From assembly GCF_036850765.1 (NCBI RefSeq), contig NC_089498.1, forward strand, positions 69,914,305 through 69,978,304: a DNA stretch of 64,000 nt. Reading direction: 5' to 3'. The notes under the pieces were generated by a model. That model had not been told where the DNA came from and did not search any database. It was given only the letters and a program-made list of their open reading frames with translations. The translations under genes and the position numbers were made by a program. Positions 34,358 through 46,187 of this stretch are shown in pieces. The stretch's first letter is position 1; each line of letters starts with the position of its first letter. The DNA comes from Saccopteryx bilineata. Taxonomy: Eukaryota; Chordata; Mammalia; Chiroptera; Emballonuridae.

Positions 34358-34569
34358 ATTTGTGCCAAATAGACCATCTAAAAACTTTCTGATATACAGA
34401 GACAAATGAATATGAAAACTCACATTTTAAGTGAATTTTTCAATGTACATGATTTGAAGGTTCTTCAAAATATTCAGGTTGTCACCATGGTATATTTCAG
34501 AAAATATCTTTCTGAGTTTATTCATTTACCAGATATTTTAAATTGATTTATTAAAGCTACATTTGGGAA

Positions 34570-34710
34570 TACTGGACAGGAAGATGTCAGGAGACATGAC
34601 TTCTAATTTCAGTTTTACCATTAACTAGTTACACACAGTCACTTGAGTAATTTACTTGACCTCCCAGGGTTCAATTTTTCTATTATAAAGTGAGAAAGGT
34701 TAGATGGATC
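34570..34710 (+). repeat. MIR remnant
   Basis: CACTTGAGTAATTTACTTGA followed by CCCAGGGTTCAATTTTTCTA matches the MIR core order. Confidence 0.75.
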
Positions 34711-37700
34711 AGCGGTTTTCAATCTGTGTTTTGGGGCTGTGGGTGGGGAGTGGTTAATGGTGTCCTCAGGGGCTGGTGGAGAGGATGAGTGGCTAAAACA
34801 GCTGAAGGGCAGGATTCTAGGCTTTTCTTCTGCTCAGAGCAGAGCTGCTGTATGCCGCTTTATGTACTTACACACCCTGGGGACATGTTTTTGTATAAGG
34901 GTTGCTTAATTAAAATTAACAAACAAATAGTTTAAAACTACTCAACCTAATAGTCTAATGTTTAAGACAGCTTTGAGCAAAAAAGATGTAAAATTCTATA
35001 AGCTTTTTTATATGTTTTAAAACTGGATGTTAAAAAAAGAACTATATATTATCTTTCTGTGAAATATTTTAGAAAAAGCCTAATGGGGAAAAAGTGTTAC
35101 TCTGTCATGTTCTTGAATTTTCAGTATTGTTTGGCTTTTAAAACAAAAAGTAATTGTCTCAAACATCTAAACTATCTGTAGCAGAATTATATTCATATTC
35201 TGTCATCTTTATATTTGTTAAAATCTTTCAAAAATGATGTTTTTATATGATTAAGTATAATACATGTCCTGGGGATAAAGCTTTGAGTAGTAGACTAAAT
35301 CCCCAGTTGTTAAATTTAGTCAATATGGAAAGCACTACTCAAGACATAAGAAATGTGTTTGAACAGTAAGCATTAATGAGAAATAAATTAGTTTTCTGTG
35401 GTAGCTATATTATTAATAAAAAATAAAATTTCAGCACTGGTAGCCTCTGCTCTTTTTTTCTGGTTTTAAACCATTTCTTAAAAAAGAAAATACTGTTAAG
35501 GGAAAAGATCCTTTGGAAAGGATCACAAATAACTTGTGGAGGTAGGACAGGCAATAAAGAGAACTAAAATATAGGGAATAAATTGTTGCTAGAGACCATA
35601 GGTAAAATATAGCATAGTTAGACAAACATCTGAGATTATTTTGAAGAATGTTGTATGAATACTTTTCATAGATTACTAGAATACAGAAAATAAAGCTAAT
35701 GGAAATTTGCTTTATTGTTCTTTCTTCATTTATAATAAGCACTAAAACACTAATTTTCATATCCTATTACTGAAGAAAATATTTTTACATGAAAAGAGGG
35801 ACTAAGTTTCTTAAAGGTTTATATTTGCTTTATAAAGTATTTTAAAAGGTCAATATAATTTGATTTATATATTATGAATATCTATATCTAATATTTGGCT
35901 TTTCATTGTTTTTATATTATTTTTTTTCATGTTAAAGAAATTGTGTATTTCTGAAGCAGTTCTGCCTTGCATAGATTCCTTAAACGAGCATGTTTTTTAT
36001 TGCCTTATTTCCATGAAATTTAGCATTTATAACTTTTTAGGGAAATTGTTTTAAATATTCCATTAACTTTCTGTCAGAAAAATACATATTATTTCATTTT
36101 AGATTTAAAACACTAAGATAAATCATTTCTGTAGCTGAAAGAAATCATATTAACATAGTTTTGTTTGTTTTCAAGAATAAAGATTACTATATCTATGTGG
36201 AATCCTGAATATTATTATGTCCAATATTTGGCAATCTGTGTGTCAATGGCCAATTTTATGACTTTATTGATTAAAATTAATACTCAAAATAAAATTAAAA
36301 GAAAACAAGTAAGGCAAAAGGCAGCCTTTATTATTTCAAAACTTAATTCACTATGGATTTTACTTCAATTTTTTTCATTTTATTAAAGAAATATTTATCT
36401 TTCTGTCTAGGATCATATGAGTATTAATTCAGAAAAAGAACATAATTTAAATTTTTTATTAGTTTATTTTTTTAAGACAATTCTTTCAGTGTTTAATTTT
36501 CTCTCAGTATCTAATATGCTTTCAGTATTTAAATTTTTAGGACTATAAAAGTAAGTCTTATATAAGATATATTTTAGTAACATTTTATGGCTAAAACTGA
36601 ATGAAATATAATGATCTTAATATGTAAACACATTTTATTTTTTTTTTTTACTTTTTTTATATATAATTTTATTTTTTTAATGGGGTGACATCAATAAATC
36701 AGGATACATATATTCAAAGAAAACATGTCCAGGTTATCTTGTCATTCAATTATGTTGCATACCCATCACCCAAAGTCAGATTGTCCTCTGTCACCTTCTA
36801 TCTAGTTTTCTTTGTGCCCCTCCCCCTCCCCCTTTCCCTCTCCCTCTCCCCCCTCCACCCGTAACCACCACACTCTTATCAATGTCTCTTAGTCTCACTT
36901 TTATGTCCCACCTACTTATGGATGGAATAATGCAGTTCCTGTTTTTTTCTGATTTACTTATTTCACTTCGTATCATGTTATCAAGATCCCACCATTTTGC
37001 TGTAAATGAGCCGATGTCATCATTTCTTATGGCTGAGTAGTATTCCATAGTGTATATGTGCCACATCTTCTTTATCCAGTCATCTATTGACGGGCTTTTT
37101 GGTTGTTTCCATGTCCTGGCCACTGTGAACAATGCTGCAATGAACATGGGGCTGCATGTGTCTTTACGTATCAATGTTTCTGAGTTTTGGGGGTATATAC
37201 CCAGTAGAGGGATTGCTGGGTCATAAGGTAGTTCTATTTTCAGTTTTTTGAGGAACCACCATACTTTCTTCCATAATGGTTGTACTACTTTACATTCCCA
37301 CCAACAGTGAATGAGGGTTCCTTTTTCTCCACAGCCTCTCCAACACTTGCTATTACCTGTCTTGTTAATAATAGCTAATCTAACAGGTATGAGGTGGTAT
37401 CTCATTGCAGTTTTGATTTGCATTTCTCTAATAACTAAAGAAGATGAGCATCTTTTCATATATCTGTTGGTCATTTGTATTTCTTCCTAGGAGAAGTGTC
37501 TGTTCATGTCCTCTTCTCATTTTTTTATTGGATTGTTTGTTTGTTTGTTGTTGAGTTTTATGAGTTCTTTGTATATTTTGGATATTAGGCCCTTATCTGA
37601 GCAGTTGTTTGAAACTATCATTTCCCATTTAGTTGGCTGTCTGTTTATTTTGTTATCAGTTTCTCTTGCTGAGCAAAATCTTCTTAGTCTGATGTAGTTC

Positions 37701-39229
37701 CATTCATTAATTTTTGCCTTCACTTCTCTTGCCTTTGGAGTCAAATTCATAAAATGCTCTTTAAACCCAGGTTCATGAGTTTAGTACCTATGTCTTCTTC
37801 TATGTACGTTATTGCTTTCAGGTCTTATGTTTAGATCTTTGATCCATTTTGAGTTAATTTTAGTACAGGGGACAAACTGTAGTCCAGTTTCATTCTTTTG
37901 CGTGTGGCTTTCCAGTTTTCCCGGCACCATTTGTTGAAGAGGCTTTCTTTTCTCCATTGTGTGTTGTTGGCCCCTTTATCAAAAATTATTTGACTATATA
38001 TATGTGCTTTTATTTATGGGTATTCTATTCTGTTCCATTGGTCTCAGTGTCTATTTTTCTGCCAATACCATGCTGTTTTGATTGTCGTGGCCCTATAATA
38101 TAGTTGGAATTCAGGTATTGTAATGCTCCCAACTTCATTCTTTTTCTTTAGGATTGCTTTAGCTATTCGGGGGGTTTTTATAGTTCCATATAAATCTGAT
38201 GATTTTTTGCTCCATTTCTTTAAAAAATGTCATTGGAATTTTGATAGGAATTGCATTAAATTTGTATATTGCTTTGGGTAGTATGGCCATCTTGATTATA
38301 TTTATTCTTCCTAATCAAGAACAAGGAATATTCTTCCATCTCATTATATCTTTTTCGATTTCCCTTAACAATGGCTTATAGTTTTCATTATATAAGTCCT
38401 TTACATTCTTTGTTATGTTTATTCCTAAGTATTTTATTTTTTTGTTGCAATTGTGAAGGGGATTATTCTTTTGAGTTTGTTCTCAAATGTTTCATTGTTG
38501 GCATATAGAAAGGCTATGGGCTTCTGTATCTTAATTTTGTATCCTGTGACCTTACTGTATTGGCTTATTGTTTCTAGTAGCCTTTTTGTGTATTCTTTGG
38601 GGTTTTCGATGTATAGGATCATATCATCTGCAAAAAGTGATACCTTTACTTCTTCTTTTCCAATATGGATGCCTTTTATTTCTTTGTCTTGTCTGATTGC
38701 TCTGGCTAGAACCTCTAGTACCACATTAAATAAGAGTGGAGAGAGTGGACAATCCTGTCTTATTCCTGATTTAAGGGGGAAAGTCTTCATTTTTGTGCCA
38801 TTTAATATGATGTTAGCTGATGGTTTATCATATATGGCCTTTATCATGTTTATATTTTCCTTCTATACCCATTTTGTTGAGAGTCTTAAACATAAAGTTG
38901 TATTGTTTTTTATTGAAAGCCTTTTCTGTGTCTATTGATAAGATCATGTGGTTTTTGTTCTTTGTTTTGTTGATATAGTGTATTACATTAACCATTTTAC
39001 ATATGTTGAACCATCTTGAGATTCTGGGATGAATCCCACTTGATCATGATGTATTATTTTTTTAATATGTTGTTGTATTCGATTTGCTAGTATTTTGTTT
39101 AGTATTTTAGCATCAGTATTCATTAGAGATATTGGTCTGTAGTTTTCTTTTTTTGTGCCATCCTTGCCTGGTTTTGGTATGAGGGTTATGTTGGCCTCAT
39201 AAAATGTGTTTGGAAGTATTGCTTCTTCT

Positions 39230-39784
39230 TCAATTTTTGGGAAGACTTTGAGTAGAATAGGAACCAAGTCTTCTTTGAATGTTTGATAAAAATTCACTGG
39301 TATAGCCGTCTGGGCCTGGACTTTTATTTTTGGGGAGGTTTTTAATGGTTTTTTCTATTTCTTCTCTACTAATAGGTCTGTTTAGGCTTTCTGCTTCTTC
39401 TTGACTCAGTCTAGGAAGGTTGTATTGTTCTAGGCCCCTCTGTGGGATAACATGGGAGCCCACTCCTGCGGAGTTTGGAGGAATCTCTTGCCCATTCTCC
39501 GTGCACACCGACCAGGATATCAGGCCAGCTGCCTCACACTCTGAGTGAAACCCCCGCCCGCACGGAAAAGTTCCAGCATTGGAATTGGCTCTCACTCCCT
39601 CCCCGTGCGCGGCTTTTTCAGGGCGCTGGGGCAGCCTGGAGATCTGCATTTGGCTCACACAAAGGCCCCTGACTCTGCCTCTCTGTGGGATAACACAGGT
39701 GCCCACTCCTGGGGCTTTCGAAGGAATCTCTCGCCCACTATCTGCGCGCACCGACCAGGAGATCGGGGCGAATAGCTGCCCCAT
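39230..39784 (-). pseudogene. 5'UTR-to-ORF2 fusion frame in the deleted LINE-1
   Basis: One frame of ~184 codons reads from the promoter monomers (residues ~1-115) directly into ORF2 (from ~117: [30 protein letters not shown]). It ends at a frameshift; the RT continues in another frame at 38983-39297 and again at 38434-38847. No evidence of translation. The open monomer part also exists in sense in the young L1 (60550-60909). Confidence 0.5.
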
Positions 39785-40031
39785 TTGTCTTCTTTATCTG
39801 GGTTTGGTGCGAGTGTTAGCTTGTATTGCTTGGGTTGCCACAGGCACAGTTTTTCCTCGGCTTGGATCTCCGTGCCACAGCCTGGATCGGCCGTTTGTGC
39901 TGCAGCCTGGATCTATTCGCCCCCTTTGCCTGCCTCAGTTTCTATACTCTCAGTTCCCAGTGAAAGCAGCCCTATTTAGGTTAGTGAGGAAGGCGGAGCA
40001 TTTCTTAGTCCCTATTTCCTTTGGGGTTTGA
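39579..40031 (+). pseudogene. antisense 5'UTR frame of the deleted LINE-1 (ORF0-like), second copy
   Basis: 150 codons on the plus strand, antisense to the L1. From ~residue 75 it matches the frame at 59996-60496: shared RVLACIA, VATG, FPRLGS, PGSI, PQFLYSQ, KAALFRLVRKAEHFL, PISFGV. Upstream of that, an indel shifts the frame relative to the young copy. The stop is at a TGA four residues earlier than in the young copy. Confidence 0.35.
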
Positions 40032-40213
40032 TTATATATTTAGCCAATTTTTCGCTCGACCATACCTTCGGGTGTAATGCGGAACATCTGGAGGCTCCAA
40101 GGATAGATTTTTCTGTTTCTGGTTGAAGATCTTGTTGAGATTTTGGGGAGATTTATTGGTATCACTTCCTACCGCACCATTACTCTGACGTCATCTCCGT
40201 AAATACATTTTAT

Positions 40214-40378
40214 AATGAAACCAACACAATTTTTGTCTTTGGATTTTTAGTCTTTTATAGAACGGCTTTTAGTTAATTGTGACAGAAGTGTTATTTAAAG
40301 GAAATCTAGTAAAATAGAGACAGGCTTATACATACAAAGGAGGCTGACAGCTGTTAATGTGGTGAGGAGTTGCTAATT
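40214..40378. other. intergenic DNA
   Basis: Nothing recognised. Confidence 0.4.
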
Positions 40379-40392
40379 GAAAGTATAGAGGG

Positions 40393-40718
40393 TTGTTTTT
40401 TTTCAGGGACAGAGAGAGTCAGAGAGAGGGATAGATAGGGACAGACAGACAGGAACGGAGAGAGATGAGAAGCATCAATCATCAGTTTTTGGTTGTGACA
40501 CCTTAGTTGTTCATTGATTGCTTTCTCATATGTGCCTTGACCGTGGGCCTTCAGCAGACCGAGTAACCCCTTACTCGAGCCAGCGACCTTGGGTCCAAGC
40601 TGGTGAGCTTTGCTCAAACCAGATGAGCACGCTTAAGCTAGCGACCTCGGGGTCTGGAACCTGGGTCCTCCGCATCCCTGTCCTATGCTCTATCCACTGC
40701 ACCACCGCCTGGTCAAGC
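40393..40718 (-). repeat. SINE type A
   Basis: Minus strand CTTGACCAGGCGGTGGTGCA. The duplication GAAAGTATAGAGG/GAAAGTGTAGAGG flanks it. Confidence 0.93.
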
Positions 40719-40739
40719 TGAAAGTGTAGAGGTCTTAAG

Positions 40740-40960
40740 CAGGAAAGGAAGAGAAAAACTCATGGATATGGGCAACAGTGTGGAATTGCAGGTAGGGGGT
40801 GGTGAAGGAAGGTATGGGGGATAAATGGTCATAGACAAAAACTTAACTTGTGATGGTAAACACAATACAGTGTACAGAAATGTGTTGTAGAATTGGGAAC
40901 CTGAAACCTGTATAATTATGTTATTCAGGGTTACCCCAATAAAATCAATTACTTGAATCT
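40740..40960 (+). mobile_element. old LINE-1 3'UTR fragment
   Basis: AAAACTTAACTTGTGATGGTAAACACAATACAG-like words, then CTGAAACCTGTATAATTATG and CCCCAATAAAATCAATTA. Confidence 0.7.
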
Positions 40961-41010
40961 ATGTAAACACAAATTAAAATCATAAATAAAGAAAAAAACA
41001 TTATAAAACA

Positions 41011-41385
41011 TGCCTTGGCCAGTTAGCTCAGCAGTAGAGCATCGGCCCGGCGTGTGAAAGTCCCTGGTTCAATTCCCAGCCAAAGCACACAGAAGCACCC
41101 ATATGCTTCTCCACCCTTCCCTGTCTCCTTTCTCTCTATCTCTCTCTTCCCCTCCCACAGCCTAGGTTCCATTGGAGCAAAGTTGGCCAGGGCACTGAGG
41201 ATGGCTCCATGGCCTCCACCTCAGGCACTAGAATGGCTCTGATAGCAGCAGAGCAATGCCCCAGAGGGGCCAAGCATCACCCCCTGGTGGGCATGCTGGG
41301 TGGATACTGGAGTCTGTCTGTTTACCTCCTCCCTGCTTCTCACTTTGGAAAAATACAAAAAATAATAATAATAATAAAATAATAA
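41011..41385 (+). repeat. SINE type C
   Basis: Head TGCCTTGGCCAGTTAGCTCA, body complete, tail (AAT)n. Confidence 0.92.
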
Positions 41386-41959
41386 TAAAGTATATGTTTT
41401 CTTGTTAAGAAAATGAGATAATTAAATATCTAGAAATTGAAAACAAAATATTCTCCATGACTATATTATTACCAATTAAAATAATGTATATTTCATGCTA
41501 TAATATCAATTACTTCACTATAATATCAAATAGTATTTCAGATATGGAGGATAATTAGTGAACCAGACAGATTAAGTCTCTATCCTCCCAACTTTATATT
41601 TTGTATGGTAAGGAAATACACAATAAAATAAATAAAAATGAGTAAGAAAATTTTAAATATGATAACAAATAAGCAAAAAATATAATATGTATGCATAACT
41701 AATGTACTTAAAAATTAGCATAAGTAATTGTGAGAAAGGAAAACATGCCAGAGGAAATGATCAAGGCTTTAGGTAGAATGTAGCATTTATTTTGACCTTG
41801 CAGGAAGGATAAAATTTGGAAAAATGGGGCCAAGGTAAGGGAAAGTAAGCAAAGGGGTTCCAGGTGGGAGAATGTCAAAGAAGCAGAAACAGAGACTGTG
41901 ATTAATTAACATTACCTGGAGAGGTCACAGGATAAGAGAACATTTTACATAAAATTTGC
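41386..41959. other. AT-rich intergenic DNA
   Basis: Nothing recognised. Confidence 0.4.
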
Positions 41960-42130
41960 TGGTATCTTACTATGAGTCAGCTATCAAATGAAGTTCTATA
42001 CTCATTTATTTCTTAAACCCTCATCAGTCAGGTACTATTATTTCTGATGGTTCTCAAGCCTAAGTAATATGATTACAATTATATAGCTAATAACTCATGA
42101 AGCTTAAGTTTAAAGTCTGGCTCTCTCTTA
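41960..42130 (-). repeat. MIR remnant
   Basis: On plus: CTCATTTATTTCTTAAACCCTCA, GGTACTATTATTTCTGATG and TATATAGCTAATAACTCATG correspond to the reverse complement of MIR. Confidence 0.65.
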
Positions 42131-42267
42131 CCAAATCTCCACAATCTTAAACACTTCTGTAAGTTCTCAGGTAATAAGTGAAGTTGAACATGTCTTTATT
42201 TATTCCCTTTTGAAATTGAAGGGTACTTTTTTTTTTTAACTGAACATAATCTTTTAGGTTGGCAGTT

Positions 42268-42675
42268 CTAGGGACAGTAGATGAAGGGATAAAAAAGCTA
42301 TGCTAGCCTGACCTGTGGTGGCACAGTGGATAAAGCATTGACCTGGAAATGCTGAGGTTGCCGGTTCAAAACCCTGGGTTTGCCTGGTCAAGGCACATAT
42401 GGGAGTTGATGCTTCCAGCTCCTCCCCTCTTCTCTCTCTCTCTCTCTGTCTCTCCCTCTCCTCTCTAAAATGAATAAATAAAAAATAAAAAGTATTAAAA
42501 AAAAAAAAAAGCTATGCTACATTTACACAGTGGAATACTATGCAGCCATAAAAAAGAAGGAAATCTTACCTTTTGAGATAGTATCAATAAACATAGAAAC
42601 CATTATGCTAAGTGAAATAATCCAGTCAGAGAAAGACAAGTACCATATGATTCCATTCATATATGGAATCTACTG
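42268..42675 (+). mobile_element. old LINE-1 ORF2 tail, split by a SINE
   Basis: After the SINE: CAGTGGAATACTATGCAGCC, CTAAGTGAAATAATCCAGTCAGAG, ATGATTCCATTCATATATGG. This is L1 sense orientation, diverged. Confidence 0.8.
42306..42510 (+). repeat. SINE type B
   Basis: Head GCCTGACCTGTGGTGGCACA. The duplication AAAAAGCTATGCTA is at 42292-42305 and ~42506-42519. Confidence 0.95.
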
Positions 42676-43015
42676 AACAATTCTTTTCTTTTATTCCAGT
42701 AGAATATTGGTGTACTGGATTCTCACTTTCACCATTAGGAAGTAAGTTGTTAGTCTTATTGTTTCTTTTAGGGTAATGTATCTTTGTTCTTTGAATGCCT
42801 TTAAGATATATTCTTCATATTTCATCAGCAGCAGTTTTACCCTAGCTAATCTTTCCTTTGTATAAATATTTATCTACTATAGCTCTGGTGAACATTCTAA
42901 ATATGTGATTACTGTCTTTTGTTATCTTTGGACAATTCTTAAGTAGTACTTTTTAGAATATTCCTCCTATTTAATCTCTGCTCTCTTTTCTAATTTTGGA
43001 CTCCAATTAAATATA

Positions 43016-45294
43016 CAGGGGAACAATTTTTTTTCATTTTCTGTTGCATGAGGTTTTAGAACTTTTTCTATATATTTCTGCATCATTGATTCCAAATCTG
43101 AAATCTGTTTTTTGGTGAAATGCTCTAGTTTTTATGCAATTTTAGTTTCTTTTTGTTACAGTTAATGGCATGCATTGGTTTTTAAATTAGAGTTAAAGGG
43201 CAACAACGTCTATTGGATTGAACATAATCACAAGGCAATTAATGTTTTACAAACATCACTTTTACATAATTGAAGTTGTTTTTAAATGTAAAAAATTATT
43301 ATCTGATAAAAACACCCTCTTATTTTGTTTTAAGATTGAATCATGGCTTCTTTGAGTAGGCGTAAATGTAAGAATAGTCCTGACACCTTCTGTTATATAT
43401 GTGGCTGTTACACACTTTAACGTTAAAGGCGCAATATTTCATCATTTGTGACATGTGCATATATTGCCTATTTTCAAATTCCCCTTGGCGATCAAGACAA
43501 GAATGGGGCTCCTCATATTGTGTGTCATAATTGTGAGGAAATGCTTTGTGGCTGGACAAAAGGAAAATGCAAAAGAATTCCTTTTGGTATTCCCATGGTT
43601 TGGCATGAACCTAAGGACCACAGCAGTGACTGTTATTTCTGTCTGATCCATACAAAGGGTATCGGCAAGAAAAAACAGCATATGATCATATATCCTAATA
43701 CTCCTTCAGCAATATGACCTATCCCACATGCTGAGACACTCCCGGTTACAGTTTTCAATGGTTTTATTTCTCCTAAGGATGAAGAAAGAGAACATGGTGA
43801 TCAAGTATATTTTGATAAGATGCATGAGGAAATGGTTGTAGAATCTGAAGGGTCTTCTTCTGATGCCAAGCAGTCATTAACCCTTCAGCAGTTTAGCCAA
43901 CCCGAATTTAATGACTTAGTAAGAGATTTGGGCCTAACAAAGCAAGCAGCTGAGTTATTAGCCTCCAGCCTTCAAAAAAAGAATGTACTTCACTGGTCAG
44001 CTAAAGTATCCCATTTCAGGAAGCGTGAACAAATTTTTGTGGACTTTTTTTCTAAAGACAAACACTTTGTTCACTGTCATGATATCAGTAGTCTTCTTGC
44101 CAGCTAGGTGTTACCAATAGTCCAACAGAATGGTGGCTATTTCTTGACAGCTCTAAATGGAGTCTGAAATGTGTTCTCCTAGACAACGGTAATGTTTATG
44201 CAGCAAGTTTCAATTGGTTATTCAACTCATCTGTGAGAAGATTATAATGACATAAAAATTGTCCTTGACTTTCTGAAGTATAAGGAGCATAACTGGATCA
44301 TTTGTGTGGATCTTAAAATGGTAAATTTCTGGCTAGGACAACAGAGAGGTTTCATGAAGTATCTTTGCTCTCTGTGTTTGTGGGACAGCCGAGCTTGGGA
44401 GAAACACTGGACACAGAAGGAGTGGCTGAAACGTAAAGCTCTGGAAATAGGGATGCAAAATATTGTGAATGAACCTGTAGTTAATCAAGACAGGATCATT
44501 TTTTTCCCCACTTCACATCAAACTTGGCTTAATGAAGCAGTTTGTTCAGGCTTTTAATAGAGAAAGTGAGTGTATTGTCTTTCGAGAAGATAAAAGCAGG
44601 TGTATTCGATGGACCTCAAATTTGAACCCTCATACGTAATGAAGAATTTTCCAGGAAGATAAATAAGGAGGAGAAAGCAGCATGGCAGTCTTTTGTGGCA
44701 GTTACAAAAAACTTCCTTGGCAACAAAAAAGCAGAAAACTATAAACTTCTGGTTCAAAGGATGCTGTTGGCTTTCTGCGACATTGGATGTAACATGAGCA
44801 TTAAGATTCACTTCCTGAACTGTACAGTCACCTTGATAAGTTTCCCGAAAATCTTGGAGCTGTTAGTGATGAGCAGACTACTTCTGGAGTATCAAATGAG
44901 ATTGTCCTCAACAAGTACATAAATGCAAGAGCTACAAATGCACATTTTTGCCTGAATAGAATTTAAATAAGTTTTGCGCAAATTTAATGATTAAGTGTTT
45001 TAATATGTTCTATTTTGAAATTGTAGACAAATTCTGATGCAATCGTATCTTTTAGTGTATTTACTACATTATATAAATTATTATATTTTCACAAAGATGA
45101 TGCCCAAGAAGACATTCTACTTCATTATGTTAAACTAAATGTTGAAATTTTTACAATAAGATGAAAACCAAAAATCTTGAATTGCAAAATAAACTATAAC
45201 TTACAGAGAAAAACTAATGTCAGATTTGAGATCAGCACACTCGAATTAGGTAAGAACTAGTGTTTTTGTGGATGCAACAAAAATTTTGTTCCCC
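43016..45294 (+). mobile_element. decayed DNA transposon of unnamed superfamily, invertebrate-type
   Basis: Candidate inverted ends: left CAGGGGAACA at 43016, right TGTTCCCCAGTG ending 45294. Both continue inward with collinear, diverged words (TGTTGCAT; ATTCCAAATCTGA/ATCTCAAATCTGA on the inverted right end). About 330 bp after the left end a long broken frame begins (43343). Flanks are AT-rich (...AAATATA left, ATTTATA right); no convincing target duplication. The left end also lies in sequence vaguely like ancient L1, so the ends are less certain than the coding region. Confidence 0.55.
43343..44960 (+). pseudogene. broken transposase-like protein, family seen in invertebrate genomes
   Basis: From ATGGCTTCTTTGAGTAGGCG the translation runs over ~1.6 kb with stops and frameshifts at ~43420, 43718, 44107 and beyond. 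The N-terminal ~60 residues carry CxxC pairs (FCYICG; CHNCEEMLCGW), a probable zinc-binding domain. Next come conserved GIPMVWHEPKDH and CYFC (~43590-43645), then an acidic linker and a helical segment (43820-44107: LVRDLGLTKQAAELLASSLQ). A central block has WIICVDLKMVNFWLGQQ (~44290-44345) and CLWDSRA (44377-44397). The end contains decayed KNFLGNKKAENY-like and GCNMSIKIHFL words (~44700-44815). I remember proteins with this motif order from hydra, aphid and other arthropod genomes, usually unnamed. The aspartate/CxxC order would suit an RNase-H-like transposase, but that is inference. Not functional here. Confidence 0.6.
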
Positions 45295-45482
45295 AGTGAT
45301 TTATATACAAAACAAAGACAATACTTAACTTTCATTATTTAGTTATATATAAAATGATCAAATGACCGTCATAATAGTAAATTTTTAAATTTACTTATAC
45401 CTATATATTTTTAAATATTATAAAAACTTTTTAGGTTACAAGTAGAAGGCATCCATCTTTTTTTCTAAAGAATGATTTTGAG

Positions 45483-45878
45483 GCCCTGGCCGGTTGGCTC
45501 AGTGGTAGAGCGTCGGCCTGGCGTGCGGGGGACCCGGGTTCGATTCCCGGCCAGGGCACATAGGAGAAGCGCCCATTTGCTTCTCCACCCCCACCCCCTC
45601 CGTCCTCTCTGTCTCTCTCTTCCCCTCCCGCAGCGAGGCTCCATTGGAGCAGAGATGGCCCGGGCGCTGGGGATGGCTCCTTGGCCTCTGCCCCAGGCGC
45701 TAGAGTGGCTCTGGTCTCGGCAGAGCGACGCCCCGGAGGGGCAGAGCATCGCCCCCTGGTGGGCAGAGCGTCGCCCCTGGTGGGCGTGCCAGGTGGATCC
45801 CGGTCGGGCGCATGCGGGAGTCTGTCTGACTGTCTCTTCCCGTTTCCAGCTTCAGAAAATACAAAAAAAAAAAAAAAA
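45483..45878 (+). repeat. SINE type C, near-intact
   Basis: Head GCCCTGGCCGGTTGGCTCAG. The 16-bp perfect duplication AAAGAATGATTTTGAG is at 45467-45482 and 45879-45894. A long A-tail and perfect TSD indicate a young insertion. Confidence 0.97.
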
Positions 45879-45894
45879 AAAGAATGATTTTGAG

Positions 45895-46179
45895 AAAAAT
45901 TATGCCTTATATTTGAACATACATATTTTCTCAATTTGGGAATTATACTCAAATCACTCTTATGTTTTAAAATCATTTTCATAAATTTTTCTTTTAAGTT
46001 GCATATTCATTATAAAATTTTTCATTACTTATTTTAATAAATATTAGCAACCTTTTGGGGATATTGTTCAGAAAAAGAAAACAATAATACAAGATGAGCA
46101 CATGTTCTGAGAGTGCCACTCATTTATTTCTACTCTGTTCACAAAAACTAACCTTCAAACCTGCTGCAGAATCTCATGG
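45895..46179. other. intergenic DNA
   Basis: Nothing recognised. Confidence 0.4.
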
Positions 46180-46187
46180 TAGGGTGT

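Larger units (their letters stand above)
34232..36623. other. AT-rich intergenic DNA
   Basis: Contains a 22-bp SINE head fragment (34336), a MIR (34570-34710) and a possible hAT-like start near 34712 (CAGCGGTTTTCAATCTGTG) without a matching end. The remainder is unrecognised. Confidence 0.45.
36639..40198 (-). mobile_element. LINE-1 with intact ends but a large internal deletion
   Basis: Reading the minus strand from 40198: start GGAGATGACGTCAGAGTAAT, then ~0.77 kb of 5'UTR with one full and one partial ~243-bp promoter monomer. It then jumps at ~39436 straight into ORF2 upstream of the reverse transcriptase. ORF1, the spacer and the ORF2 endonuclease are absent. RT (SPGPDG, FADD near 38630), the C-terminal Cys motif ([18 protein letters not shown], ~37310-37360), the 3'UTR and the A-tail follow. 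Several frameshifts. The TSD is GTAAACACATTTTAT (36624-36638)/GTAAATACATTTTAT (40199-40213), one mismatch. The 5' end equals the full-length copy's start at 59841, so the insertion itself was not 5' truncated. Confidence 0.93.

Noticed and set aside
34712..34930. possible hAT MITE beginning CAGCGGTTTTCAATCTGTG
   Set aside because: No inverted right end or 8-bp duplication found; left as unassigned.
39416..39446. certain call of splicing as cause of the L1 deletion
   Set aside because: No GT donor could be verified because the intact parent is not in the window; kept as one hypothesis.
43016..43120. firm call of the transposon left terminus
   Set aside because: Inverted similarity to the right end is patchy and the flank resembles ancient L1-like sequence; reported only as candidate.
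45431..45982. 183-codon minus-strand frame, and many 60-150-codon frames of the same kind
   Set aside because: They are translations of type A or C SINEs (recurrent peptides such as [16 protein letters not shown]) and appear wherever the SINE does.
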